The notes beneath the pieces are model-generated. The model ran no database searches. It was not told the origin of the DNA and saw only the letters and a program-made list of their open reading frames with translations. 50,296 bases of DNA, taken from NCBI GenBank assembly GCA_049999765.1, contig JBNGIQ010007680.1, positions 1 through 50,296 on the forward strand, in the 5' to 3' direction. Below, piece by piece: positions 1 through 10,977 of this stretch. The DNA comes from Phaeoceros laevis (lineage: Eukaryota > Anthocerotophyta > Anthocerotopsida > Notothyladales). The stretch's first letter is position 1. Each line of letters begins with the position of its first letter. The position numbers and the translations under genes were made by a program.

Positions 1-964
1 GCAGCAACTGAACAGTCTCGGGTTTGTACTCCACTTGCACTGCTGCAACAAACGCTGGCTGTGTGTCAAAAAACTCTTCTTCAGGTTCGCATTCTAATGA
101 TGCAAACAACTCAAAAGTTGAAGTGCATGCCTCTTTGAGTGCTGACAACACATTGTTGCCGATCTGCATTCCATGCAAGTCAAGAGGTATAAAACCTAGC
201 TGGCGACCTTGCCCTTGCCAGTCCACTCTATAGTAGGCCTGCTCCATCCAGTTGTCAATGGTGACACCTGGCGGGAACAGGAATTCCTGCCCTATGAGCA
301 CATCATAACTTGTGGCAGAAGTTACTAAATAGCGAAGCTTCAAACTGACAGCATGTGCAGTCCCTGGGTTAAAAGCAATGTCAAGAAAATTCGTAATCTC
401 TCCTTGAACCTTCTCCACCTGGCCACCCGCGGTCCTGATCCTCCAGGCTGAATCCTGCAGAGCATTACCCACTAGACCTAGCTTGATTGCGAATGCTCTG
501 CCTAAAATCACAGGCTGAGCACCTGTGTCAAGCAATGCTACAAAGGGAGCAAGCCCATTGATTGTGACAGATCATTCATAGTTGTCCACCAGGACAGCAC
601 CCAAATTAACGGTCATACGCTCATTTGCTGGCACCACAGGCAGTCCTTTGGACAGATTATGCAACAACACGCTGTTGACGGGCTTACTGCGATACAAAAT
701 CTCCATACCAGAATGACTTTGCATAGACAAGCATTGCACAGCTCCAGCTTCAGTCACAAAAATGGACTCCTTGTCAGTCTCCTTCCTGCTTAGCACGACC
801 ATAGCTGCCTTCCTAACTGAAGGCCTGCTGATAATTGGCACCAAGGGCGGAGTCCCCTCTGGCGACTGCCCTGCACCTCCGTGCATGTCATCCCATTCCA
901 TGGCTGCAGCATGCGTACATGCTTTTTCTTGAGCCTGGATCTCAGCCTCAAGGCTTTGAATCAT
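1..964 (-). pseudogene. LTR-retroelement protease-region remnant (retropepsin), broken by an in-frame stop
   Basis: Read on the minus strand, the frame below 571 holds a retroviral-type aspartyl protease signature, LLDTGAQ, at about 520-545. It is followed by the second retropepsin strand region, YDVLIGQEFLF, at about 280-315. This is the protease of a Ty3/gypsy-like gag-pol polyprotein. The upstream part, 572-964, is a Gln/Glu-rich linker in the same frame, cut from the protease by a single TGA at 572-574. The element runs off the window at base 1, so reverse transcriptase and integrase are not visible. Family is inferred from the DTGA motif and context; order (gag then protease) fits. The copy is inactive as read. 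Confidence 0.75.
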
Positions 965-988
965 TTGCCGCGGTGTAACCTGAAGTTC

Positions 989-2057
989 CTATAACGAGAA
1001 CAATGGCACAACCATCATTTTAGCAAGAATTCTGTTATTCACCAGAAATTCATGCAATCTCACGGAAACCCCATCAAAATCTTGTGCAGGCAGTGGCATT
1101 CTTAGTGGCATGCGGTCGCGGGATGAACCCGTTGCATAACCACTCCCTTGCACCTCCGTGGGCGCACCAGGCCCGCTGATCCTCACTGCAGCATCAAGCG
1201 AACTGGAAGATGGTGAAACCCTGAATTGATCCTGCGCAGGCCGTGCAGCGCCGTCCCTTTCTGGTGACGAGAATCCGCGCGACAAGCTAGATGCATTGCC
1301 ACCCCCTCGCATAGTTACAGGCACAGAGGTCCCGCTCGTCGTCGCAATGTTGTGAAAACCTGAAGGTGCTGCAGTATCCCGAGATAAACTCGTCACAACA
1401 TCATCTCCTTGCATGACTGTGGGCATGACAGCCCTGCGCGCCATCGGCGCCGTGTTTGAGAGGCCTGCAGGTGCTGAAACCCTGTCGGTGACGAAGGGCA
1501 CACCTCTGCTGCCTCCTTGCACGATTGCGGGCACAATCGCCCTGTCGGTCATCACAGCTGTGTCGGGAACACCTGCAGTTGTTAAAATCGGCACCCTGCT
1601 GGCAGCAACGGGCACATCCCCGGCTGTTCCATGATCAGTGACCAGATACGATCCAGGCGTTGCCACATCAGGCCTGATTTCGTCCTCCGACGTAATTGGC
1701 AAAGACAAATCCCTTGTGATCCTCAATTCTGATGGCGTACTGCTGTTTGATCGTTCCTCCAGCTCCTCATGCGCAGTCATTTGCGTGAAGGACATCGGAA
1801 CTACAGCCCTAGCTCCTCTGGAACGGGTCACAGGCCCAGTTTGAGCACTAGGTGCTCTGGCAGCATGCCTCCTAGTGGCTGCCACCACATCCACGACTTG
1901 CCCATGGCCGTGATCACTATCTTCCAGAAATCTTGGGACAGCCCCGACTGTATGCTCTCCAATCGTATAATAATCCGGTAGAGGAAGTAATGTAGAGAGC
2001 ACCTTCTCCACAATGGCCCGGTTCCGTACTCCTACTCCTCGAGTCTGAGGCCGAGTT
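989..2057 (-). pseudogene. LTR-retroelement gag-like region (Ser/Thr/Ala-rich), degraded
   Basis: An open frame runs from about 2054 down to a TAG at 989-991 and is in the same frame as the protease region below it. It is low-complexity, rich in Ala, Ser, Thr, Pro and Arg, with no CCHC knuckle and no capsid fold I can recognise. Position 5' of the protease and the shared frame argue for gag. There is no ATG; upstream, near 2050-2150, another frame (WREYRQQLEEETNVV) looks like the continuation, so a frameshift near 2050 is likely. The call rests on position rather than homology. Confidence 0.5.
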
Positions 2058-3129
2058 TAAACTTCGCACCACATTTGTTTCTTCCTCCAACTGCTGTCTA
2101 TACTCACGCCATCTTGTGGCTCTGTCGGGCTCTGCCCAGCAATACCCAGCCAAGCATGAATATGCCCTGTCACTCTTTTCTAGCTACACACCGAGGTGTT
2201 TTTACCCAAGTTCCCATAATAAGGGCAAAGCCATTCACAACAAGCCGTCGGGGGTTCCTAGGGGGAGCCCCCGCGAACATTTGCCAAAGTGTCTCGATTC
2301 TGGCATAATACTGAAATTCATTCTTGAGCTTGGTTTCCGATACCCAATTTTGGGTTCGAGAAGGAAGCCTTTGAAGACACTCTTTCTCAATCATAAGAGA
2401 GAGTGTGCTCATTTCATGTGAACAACCCCTTGTTTTAGGGAGCCCATTTAAGGACCGAGTGAACACCTCATAGCCTCGGAGCACTCCGATGTCGTGATGT
2501 GTGAACCCATCTCGTCATCTATGATTGCGGCATTCCGTGGTGGAGCACTCGGGTCATCTCAGAACTCAGGCGCAAGGGAGAGGCATTTCTGTGCCACCGT
2601 TTCTCACCGTTTCTTATTCACGGTTTCAATAGCGTTTTCATTATGAATAGTTATCACTTTAGCGATTGGTAGTGTGGTTCGTCGGTAACTTCCCGGGCAC
2701 CTACTGGCCGTGTACGGCATGCGTTAGGGTCGTTAACATATCATTTTTGTAAGGCAGCTTAATTCATCCCTTAAGGGGACGGGTTGTTGGATACCCTATT
2801 TCATGAATGCCGCATCCTGCGGCAGGATCTCGCGTCGGCGGCAACGGCCACGCCACTCAAGAGAGAGAACGAGAGTGGAACGTCAAGTGGTGCTTTGCCG
2901 CTCATTGCTGTTTAGTCTTAGCAAGCCCGCATTCAGGCAGAGCTGTGACCGGAGCGCCATCAGCTGTAACTTCATCTTTGCTTTTATCACTACATGATTT
3001 GGCTTGTGAATGTCCGTGCCTGCGAATTCAGCCAGACTCCCCGCTTCTGCGGGCATTTCCATGCTTTGTTGAAAGTTTACATGCTTGCCAAATGAAGCTT
3101 CTGGTGTGAAGGCCTGGCCTTTTTAAGCC

Positions 3130-3235
3130 AGCACCGGCCTAGGTTGCCTTGTCCTTTCAAGCTGGCTTTCGCTAATCTCTTGAGCACCGGCCTAGGTTGC
3201 CTTGTCCTTTCAAGCTGGCTTTCGCTAATCTCTTG
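3130..3235. repeat. Perfect 53-bp tandem duplication (two copies)
   Basis: Copy 1 is 3130-3182 and copy 2 is 3183-3235. Both begin AGCACCGGCCTAGGTTGCC and end GCTAATCTCTTG. They are identical base for base, so the duplication is recent or an assembly effect. Confidence 0.95.
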
Positions 3236-3775
3236 GATGCATTCGAGCTGCAGCTATCGATTCAGCACCACCCGATGGATGCCGGCACGACACCGAGGTT
3301 GTGTGGGAAGGCTTTAAGAGGATGGATTCTGCTGGTCGGTCCCCTGCCTACACCAGGACTTCGAGGCCTTCGAGAGGATGAAAGCCCACTCTTCCCCCCG
3401 GAAGAAAAGGGTCGATCTTGCCCCCCACCCTCCTCTAACCCAGCTCATGTAGTCACTGGTCGCCATGTCGAATTCGTAGGGTTTGGCAATGATGCCATGG
3501 ACATCCACCACAAAATCTCGGAACTTAGTATGGTTGATTAGTTTAATAGGGGTTATTTATTAACCCTACTCCATGTATTTTTCTCTGAAGTTTATAAAAA
3601 GTGCCCCTCGTCGCTTAAAGAAAAGGGTCGGTCTCACCTTAGTAGTTGCACCGCAGCTTTAAGCACTCTTGCAATATGGTGTTTGGTTTTGCTTAGTGAA
3701 CGTGCCTTGTTTTTTAGTACCTTGCACATTCCTATGCGCACAAAGTGTGTGTAGATGTTTGAGGAGGCTGTGACG

Positions 3776-3850
3776 GTCCCCCTGATGGGACCCCCTTGCC
3801 CATATTCGGGCACCCATCAGGGGGACCCCCTTGCCCATATTCGGGCACCC
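3776..3850. repeat. 35-bp-period direct repeat combined with a 14-bp inverted repeat
   Basis: The unit GGGACCCCCTTGCCCATATT (continuing to CGGGCACCC) occurs at 3787-3815 and again at 3822-3850. The 14-mer GTCCCCCTGATGGG at 3776-3789 is the reverse complement of 3813-3826, so direct and inverted repeats overlap. A looped structure with replication slippage would explain both. Confidence 0.9.
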
Positions 3851-4700
3851 GGTGGCTAACGGGTACAAAGTGAAGTCGGCTCCGTTGCTCGAGCCATCCA
3901 TTCATCCCATGGTAGGTAGAATGAAAGCACGGTGTGCCATCAACTCCACTCAAACTCATGTGAAGAAGTCACAACCATGCATCCATTTGTATTGAGGGAT
4001 TGAGAACACTTGCCAATCATGATCATGATACTTGTGAGAAGGTCACTATGAATATCATGCCCAGCTTATGGATTGAAGTAATGTCTTCTAACCCCCCTGC
4101 CAAGGAAATTTGCCTTTCCTAGACTCAAGGTTACCCCTCTTAACGCGCAGGTAGTTTACACTTTGCTGGTTCTTCACCCGGTCACTTAAAAAGTATTCGC
4201 TCCACCACATCAGAGAGGAGACTTCTGGAGTTAAGTCTTGAGAGAAAAACTTGCATTTCGGGCCAGGCAACTGATCAATGATCAATGCTTATAGCCAGAA
4301 CTCGCAGGTCGAACTCCTAAAGTGGACCGTCGACGTGTCTTTACACGCCAACACCCGGAAGGGGCTGATTTCCCGCGAGCTTACTCTAACTTGAGAACAG
4401 AAAAGTCCACGAAGCCAGGGGTGCTGATGTACAAGTGAACACTTGCACTGAACCTCGCTGGATTGCACCAGCTGCCTGCGGAGACGTGTAGCGATGGACA
4501 TCAGCCCCTTCAACCTCCGTCCACACCACTTGCTCTGTCTGTGGCAGTGCACCATCTGAAAGAATCAACCCACGAGTTCAAAATTTAGCAACCAGTTTCA
4601 ACAGTGAAGCCCCTGTTGCAAAAGCAGCCAGGAGTTCCTAACCAAAAACGTCTCACAAGAGTGGTACATGCAGTGTAGATGTTCAGACCTGTGACAAGCG

Positions 4701-4880
4701 TTAAGTGGACGAGGGTAGTCCTGGGCTGATCAGCCCGTTGACAACCCGGAAGAATGCTTCTGGATCATAGGCTGCCAGAAGAAGTTGTTCATCTTCGTAC
4801 ACATGAATGATGTCGTCATTCTGGTAGGATGAACCGTCCAGCTGTTGGAGGAACTGCTGCAGGCAGCAGGCAGGAGATAT
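4701..4880 (-). CDS. Short protein-like ORF just downstream of INTS3; possible terminal exon
   Basis: On the minus strand, an open frame of about 50 codons ends with TAA at 4701-4703. It includes HVYEDEQLLLAAYDPEAFF and VVNGLISPGLPSST. Composition (acidic, amphipathic, few rare residues) looks protein-coding. It has no ATG of its own and starts directly beyond the INTS3 stop at 4896, in a different frame. It could be the true C-terminal exon of INTS3, or a tail displaced by a frameshift. A GC(A)G acceptor lies at about 4860, but I could not find a donor that joins the two in phase. Unrecognised by itself. Confidence 0.35.
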   Translation of the reverse strand: MSPACCLQQFLQQLDGSSYQNDDIIHVYEDEQLLLAAYDPEAFFRVVNGLISPGLPSST

Positions 4881-4895
4881 TCTTCACCTTAGGTG

Positions 4896-7800
4896 TCAAC
4901 TGTCAGTTGTCCCAATTGCCTCACTCAATCCTTGAGATGGACTGAGATTGCCGAAGCCACGGCTTCCAGCTAGTTGCAAAATTGCACGCCTGATTTCCGA
5001 GGTGCGTGCCTCACGGACACCATTTTCTTCACCATTACTCCTCCCATTCTCAAAATCTTTCAAGGAATTTAGTAGATTGATGACTACTGAACTACTAAAC
5101 TTCCCCCCCACATGCTCCTCGTCATCGGCATCATCTGCTTTCTTCAACCTGTCTTTTGGGCTTCCATTGTTGAGTGCCCGTAGACAAGTCTTTAGCGGTG
5201 TGTAGTGTGATTGCATCCAGTTAGCAAGAACAACAGCTGCAAATTTTCCGAAGGCCCGAGGCAAGGATAGTACTGTGTTCACCAGCTGGGAGGTTGGTGC
5301 TTGTCCCCTGAGAAGGCACATGAGACCCCCCACTGCTTCAGGGTCCACAGATGGTTCTACACATGCGCTGGAGATCTTCAAAACCTGCAAAGCCATGACT
5401 GGAGGTGCAGCATGTGTTTCAGCAGCAAGCAAGCGCCAAAAGAATTGCTGCTCCATAGATTCCCACTTGAGAGATTTTTTGACGAGTCTCGCTAGCCCCT
5501 CAGGCTGCTCCCCTAGCACCTGGAACTCCCCTAGCGTCAGCCTAAACTCAAAGTTGGAAAGCTCCAAAGGGTCCAACACAGAAACCAGCAGCTGCAATAA
5601 CTCGTCCTTTCCTGTAGCAAGGTTTGGCAAGTACCGGAAAACCGATGGAAGCACCCTCGTTAGCCTGTAGGTATTCCAGAGCAGGCAGGTTTTCAGATCA
5701 GCAAGGAGAGCAGCACCAAGATCAGCCCCTCGCTCTGCACCTTGACTCTCTGGTCGTAGAGCAGAGCTGGGCCTGGAATGGACATCATTTTGTGTGGAGG
5801 AGAAGTCCTTTGTGCTGTGTCTGAGAAAATCCTCATAGGCGCTAAATGCATCTGCCACAGCTGTCCGGCATCTCGTGTGCATGTCATTTGCTTGTAAATC
5901 TCTCGAGCTAGCTTTCCTCCCCACTTTCATCACCCCAGATCCCTTCCTGGGTACATCACTTAATCCACTTTTCTGCTCTCGCAAGTCTGCACTGCTCTCA
6001 GTGAACTCTCCCTCTTCATCACCTTCTCCATTGCTCCCTGAGTCCATTGACTCACTTGCGGGCAAGGAGTTGTCAGCCACTTGAATGCCAGTGACTTGAG
6101 GCAAAGGAGCCAATCCTTTCAAGCCCAAGCTAGCAGATGCTGACTGCTCGAGCTCCTCCGCTAGTCTGGAGACATAGCAGAGAAGACGAGCACCCACAGC
6201 AAACCCCTCTCGGTCCCAGAAGACAAGAAGGTTCCGCACTTGTGGATGCCGGTTAGCCACATAGAGTCGCAGCAAGGATGAAGTCAGGGACATGGTTTCA
6301 TCAGCTTCTAAGTTGTTGGAAGGCATCTTAGTAAGAGGTCCAAATATGGTGTAGCCCCCTTTCTTCAAGATCTCTGTAACCTGGTGCGCAAATTTTGCCA
6401 GAGTTATGAGGGCTGAGTCCAAAATGTGATTCACCAAGCTTGGAGATCCTTCTGAGCTGCTATCACTGTCGTTACTGTCCTTACCGGCAAATTTTTCAGT
6501 GACCAACTGATCAGAGGCAACTGTAAAAGACGAGACAAGCTTCTCCAAAGCTGTTACTGCTACCTCCTGGGATCTCTTTAAAGCTTCGGCAAGTCGCTCA
6601 AAGTTCTGTGGCAGTTCTGCCATAAGTGCTTCGGAGGCAGGGCGCTTCCGCTTACGGCTAACCACTTCCAGAACCTGTTCACTGGGCTTCACATCATCCA
6701 CCTTCATGTTTTCCACATCAGCAAAATCAGGATTTATCCCCGCTCCAGATTGAGGTTGTCCACCTCTTACCCCACCAGATGTCTGTTGAGAGGGTAATGA
6801 ACTGTTGGTCTGAGTGTGTTCAAGCGGAATCTCCGCCTTGATAGGCTCAACCTTGCAATATGGTGCAAAGTAGAAAATTAATTTCTCTCGCAGAGAAGAA
6901 GCCACAAAACTGCAACCTGATAGCGGCTCAAGGGACCTGACCACACCTTTCCCAACTAAAATGCCAATTGATGTAGCCACTCCTCTCTGTATAAGCTCCC
7001 TTCTGGCAGGATCATAATGCTCAATCAACAGAAAGAGAAACTCCAAAAGACCATGTGTCATATCCACATACTTTGGTATGGAGTGCACCATAAGCAATAT
7101 TGCAGGCTCAATGTTCATAATGTTGTCCGTTTTGCTCATAAAGAATAACCAATCATAGAACAAAGCTAACCTTGCGTTGGCTTCAAGGTGGTGATTCTTG
7201 CAGCACTTCAATAGCCAACCAACCAGTGCCCATCTAGGGACAATGTCGGATTGAAGAACCTGATTGGTTGGATGATGAACACAGCATATGAATCTAATAA
7301 GATCAGATACAAGAGTTTCACTTTCTGGAGTAGACAAGAACCGCTGAGTGAACCAGGTCTGATACCTTCGCTGGGAACCCATCTTCACATGGGTTAGCAT
7401 GAATCTGATCTGCATCTCCATCTCTGGTGTGATGCGGGACGTGAGATATCGCGTCGGAGTGCGGGCAAAATACAGCTGTGCAATGTCAGCAAATGCTGGT
7501 GCTTTAAAAGCAGCAGGGTTTGACAGCAAGTCCCTCCACACAGGCTCGAAATCAGGAATAAGAGCAACGTCTTGCAGGAGTCTCACCAGATCCCGTCCAA
7601 TGACAAGGCAGTCCTGGAACCGCTCTCTCAATATCTGGATGCAAAAGGTTGTCTCTTTCTGCTTGAGGTCATTTGCAGTGGGACTTTTAGCCATCACATG
7701 GTCTGGGAGAAGCCGGAGATATGTATACAGAGCAGTTGTAAGCAAGTTCGTGTTTGAAGATAACCACCCCCAGTCGCTGCGCATAATATCTAACAACTGA

Positions 7801-8300
7801 CCTGCGAGCATCAAGTTCCTAGGGCTAAGATCCCCACCAGCAACTTGCCGCAGAAGACAGATGCATAAGGTATCAACATCTGCCGCAGAAAAGGAGATGA
7901 GCTGGCGAAGGAGCCACAATATTTGGTTCCGTGGCTGATCCAATAGCTTTGGATAGGACTCATTCACCAGCCGAATCAAAGTGGCCACAAAGGACGCATA
8001 ACCATCGTTGGTCACTGCAGTCAGTTGAGTGACATAAGACACAGCAGACGCCGGTTGGATGAGGATAGCATATAGAAGGGCTTGGGAAAGATGAGCGGAC
8101 TGAGCAGGGGAATGGCTCGAGAGATGATAAGGAGAAGTTAGCACGGACTGCAGAGATGTGAAAGATTGCAACAGTAAATTTTCAAGTTCATCCACTGCCT
8201 CAAAAGAACCCCTTTGCATCAATTTGGACGCCATTGGCTTGCGCTGTGGGTGGTCATCTCCGGGAAGCCCTACATCCTTGCCATCCTTTCCAACAGGCAT
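4896..8300 (-). CDS. INTS3: Integrator complex subunit 3 (INTS3) homolog
   Basis: This 1134-residue open frame matches Integrator subunit 3, a scaffold of the nuclear Integrator complex that terminates RNA polymerase II transcripts and processes snRNA 3' ends; in animals it also joins the SOSS single-strand-DNA complex. Conserved N-terminal helical-repeat blocks are visible: RQVAGGDLSPRNLMLAGQLL, ILRERFQDCLVIGRDLVRLL, RWALVGWLLKCC, ARLALFYDWLFFMSKTDNI and IMNIEPAILLMVHSIPKYV. A basic RKRKRP stretch near residue 550 could be a nuclear signal, followed by an acidic/Ser-rich linker and a C-terminal helical region. The ATG at 8298-8300 opens the frame. Length fits plant INTS3 (about 1,100). No intron is needed, unlike most neighbours. 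The C-terminus may be incomplete (see 4701-4880). In Arabidopsis this family is, from memory, EMB2739, an embryo-lethal gene. Confidence 0.9.
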   Translation of the reverse strand: MPVGKDGKDVGLPGDDHPQRKPMASKLMQRGSFEAVDELENLLLQSFTSLQSVLTSPYHLSSHSPAQSAHLSQALLYAILIQPASAVSYVTQLTAVTNDGYASFVATLIRLVNESYPKLLDQPRNQILWLLRQLISFSAADVDTLCICLLRQVAGGDLSPRNLMLAGQLLDIMRSDWGWLSSNTNLLTTALYTYLRLLPDHVMAKSPTANDLKQKETTFCIQILRERFQDCLVIGRDLVRLLQDVALIPDFEPVWRDLLSNPAAFKAPAFADIAQLYFARTPTRYLTSRITPEMEMQIRFMLTHVKMGSQRRYQTWFTQRFLSTPESETLVSDLIRFICCVHHPTNQVLQSDIVPRWALVGWLLKCCKNHHLEANARLALFYDWLFFMSKTDNIMNIEPAILLMVHSIPKYVDMTHGLLEFLFLLIEHYDPARRELIQRGVATSIGILVGKGVVRSLEPLSGCSFVASSLREKLIFYFAPYCKVEPIKAEIPLEHTQTNSSLPSQQTSGGVRGGQPQSGAGINPDFADVENMKVDDVKPSEQVLEVVSRKRKRPASEALMAELPQNFERLAEALKRSQEVAVTALEKLVSSFTVASDQLVTEKFAGKDSNDSDSSSEGSPSLVNHILDSALITLAKFAHQVTEILKKGGYTIFGPLTKMPSNNLEADETMSLTSSLLRLYVANRHPQVRNLLVFWDREGFAVGARLLCYVSRLAEELEQSASASLGLKGLAPLPQVTGIQVADNSLPASESMDSGSNGEGDEEGEFTESSADLREQKSGLSDVPRKGSGVMKVGRKASSRDLQANDMHTRCRTAVADAFSAYEDFLRHSTKDFSSTQNDVHSRPSSALRPESQGAERGADLGAALLADLKTCLLWNTYRLTRVLPSVFRYLPNLATGKDELLQLLVSVLDPLELSNFEFRLTLGEFQVLGEQPEGLARLVKKSLKWESMEQQFFWRLLAAETHAAPPVMALQVLKISSACVEPSVDPEAVGGLMCLLRGQAPTSQLVNTVLSLPRAFGKFAAVVLANWMQSHYTPLKTCLRALNNGSPKDRLKKADDADDEEHVGGKFSSSVVINLLNSLKDFENGRSNGEENGVREARTSEIRRAILQLAGSRGFGNLSPSQGLSEAIGTTDS

Positions 8301-9002
8301 TGCAGCTGCGTAATTAACTCATCCTCAGCTTACTGATGGCAACCGAGAAAAGCTCCCAAATAATCCCTCTGTACACAGTCCTCCTCCCTACGGATAGCCC
8401 TTGACCATGATCGGAATACAATTGTAACTGCTGACAAGCCACACCCTACTGGCCAGCGGCATGAGCTTGAGCATTCACACGAGCCATATCAGCTGTTTGT
8501 GCACTTCTGCCTCTCCAGAACAGCAAAACCTACAAAAATTGCAGAAACCGAAGGAATGGGCCAGGACCGGCACCACGCCAGTACTACCATTCTGCTCCAA
8601 GACACATTTACATCACAAGCGAATCACGTCCATCCAGTTACCGACCATTCCCGCAAAAGAGCTAACCCCAATTCAGCACCAATAAAACGTTTCTACCTCT
8701 GGTTTCCACCTCAGCTCCCCCCAACTGACGCCTGTCGGAGGCCGATACTGCTCCTCCCATTTCACATCTTTTCCGACGTCAGACAAGGTAGCAAACTCTA
8801 TGACGTTCTTCCTTTGCATCAATGAAACAGCGAGCGCCATCTCGGACATGGCATTTTCCTGCGACATGACCGTGGTCAGAGAGGAACATCCACCGGAATC
8901 CCATTCGCACTGCCAACTCCTGGTCCGACCACGAGGGTTTGGTACAACCCTAATGCTCCTGACAGAGCATCGTGGTGGTGTTGCTCTGTCGAGAAGAGCT
9001 AC

Positions 9003-9047
9003 TTATATACACGGAGCTCGTGGCAGGGAACCCAGGGTTTAGGGTTT
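9003..9047 (-). promoter_or_regulatory. Candidate INTS3 core promoter: TATA box plus telo-box
   Basis: On the minus strand a TATATAAG box lies at about 9003-9010. Immediately upstream of it, at 9034-9047, is AAACCCTAAACCCT, a telo-box typical of plant housekeeping and translation-gene promoters. Both face the INTS3 start at 8300. A start site near 8975 would give a 5' UTR (or UTR plus intron) of about 670 bases. Motif-based only. Confidence 0.4.
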
Positions 9048-9258
9048 CCCGCGAGACCCGTGAGATTTTTTTCTTTATTTGGTCCCTAGTCTCGAGAGAC
9101 TAGAGTTATACGCCATTGGAGCTACAGCAATCTGTCTTGGAGACAACAACTAGCCGACAGTCAAATACCCCATCTGCTCGGGTTCAATGTTTGCGGAGTC
9201 TCTTATCAGACTTTTGCGGCTTCCCTGCGGAAAACACACCTATCCGAACGCCGGTATT

Positions 9259-9612
9259 TGTGAAGGATTCCGCACATTTTGCAGCCCACAGTTCCCTGTA
9301 TCCTTGTTTCCGTTCCTGGGCTGGGAAGGAAGTGTACGTTCGAAGTGTTTCGCTGGAAACTGTAGGCGTTTGTTTGGCAATGTTCATCTAACGCTCTCAA
9401 CGCCAAACGGAGTGCTTTCAACAGCTTCACCGTTTGTATGAGGGATCAGCACATTTTGCAGGCCACTGCTCCCCCGTGGTCTCTCTTCTTCAATTCCTGG
9501 GCTAGGACGGAAGACGAATCGGTTCAAATTGTTTGCCGGCCTTCGTGTGTGTTCTTGGAGTGCCATGTTCATCCAACGCTCTGAATGCAAGCGAAAGTGC
9601 TCTCTTCACCAG
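9259..9612. repeat. Diverged tandem repeat, about 175 bp per unit, two copies
   Basis: Copy 1 (about 9259-9425) and copy 2 (about 9426-9612) share, in order, CACATTTTGCAG, TTCCTGGGCT, ATGTTCATC with AACGCTCT, and a closing GTGCT-TC. Divergence is substantial, so the duplication is old. No coding potential is seen in either copy. Confidence 0.7.
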
Positions 9613-10914
9613 TCAGCAGGCAGTCCATTGTGGAGCATTATTTTTTCCGCTATTCTCTGACTTTCCGCTATTCCATTTCCGTCTTGTACGTCAGTCAGTC
9701 CTGCTCTGTTAATTCCATTTGTAGGGCTCTGATCCGATAAAGTAGCCCTCTCATCACAGGCGTCATGGAACCTGAAGCAACTGGCTAGAAGGAAGCAATT
9801 GACTGGTTGGAGGATGAACATTCTCTCCTGTACTGTACGAGACCATACATTTCTTGTGCATTCTGGTCCAATCCACTTCCATAAATGAAAACGGTATCGT
9901 GCCATGTGAGGCATGTGCCAGGGTATCCTATTCAATCTGTCCTGGGCACGTGGCAAACAGTTGTTGCGGGCCATGCTGCATCACACTGTTAGGAAATATC
10001 CAAGTGGGAAGTGTTTACAGATCATGTGCTGCGTATACACCGCTTTGTGTACGGATATCAGATGTACTTTATCTCCTGTTTCTTCCCGTCTATCTGCAGT
10101 TTTACGAGTACAGCACATCTTTGGTTAATCTGTAAGTGGAATACTTGGAAAAGCAACGGAATAGTCAATACAGGTACATTCACAAGCCTTTTGGAAGGGA
10201 GTATCGATAACAGCAACATGACATCGTCGAAGACAGTGGGACTTTTGTATTCTGCTGCTGTCCATGCCAAGGCATCCTAAATCCCCGCCGTCCACAAAAC
10301 AGAACTCTTTCCCACGAAACGGTACTTCGGACAATAAATCAAACAAGGGTGGTCTGCAAGTGGGCCTGGTCCGGGGCCGTACCATTGTCAATGCCTAGTA
10401 TGCATGACCACAAATGGACACAGGCTAACAGCCTTACTCCAGTCAGCCATATGCATGCCTGACTCGTAGCTGCCAAACATCCTATGTTGTCAAGGATGTG
10501 TCGAATGCCGCAACTGCAAGCCATCTTCTAGTCGAAACATATTTGCCTGCCATTTCATAACACACCGGTATCAGAATGGATTGACTACCTAGCAGCACAC
10601 GAGAGAGAGGAGGTAACAGATAAGAAAGGTCGTTCTGATTTACTAACCAGATAAGACCTGCTAAAAGGTTCCAAAGATAGGTCCTCTCGTCGCATTGAAA
10701 TTGATTGTACAACTTCCCAGGCAGCCAGACTTTCTTGCGCAGATTTTACAGAGCTGGGTCATGACATCCTAGGCTGCTTCATAAGAAACCGACCAGCCGA
10801 TATTCCCTGCCTTCTATTATATCTACACCATTTCCTATCCCAAACCGAGTCGAGGCAATGCGTCTCCTACTAGAGCTACAACACGCTCACATCTTTATGC
10901 TGCGGACTTGTGTC

Positions 10915-10977
10915 TCCACAGACAGGTTTAGCTAGAGTCCTCCCCCTCCACAGACAGGTTCTGCTAGAGTCCTCCCC
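10915..10977. repeat. 32-bp tandem repeat, two copies
   Basis: TCCACAGACAGGTT followed by a variable TA/CT and then GCTAGAGTCCTCCCC occurs at 10915-10945 and 10947-10977, differing at only two bases. It lies about 300 bp beyond the cryptochrome stop. Confidence 0.9.

Larger units (their letters stand above)
2058..4700. other. Intergenic/transposon-derived sequence with local tandem repeats
   Basis: I see no supported gene. The part near 2160-2800 may include the untranslated end or LTR of the retroelement to the left, but I could not find a second LTR, a primer-binding site or clean TG...CA ends. Short tandem duplications occur at 3130-3235 and 3776-3850. The short frames here have no family resemblance. 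Confidence 0.5.

Noticed and set aside
2170-2484. 104-codon minus ORF beside the retroelement
   Set aside because: It does not continue the gag frame and has no domain; it most likely lies in untranslated or LTR-derived sequence.
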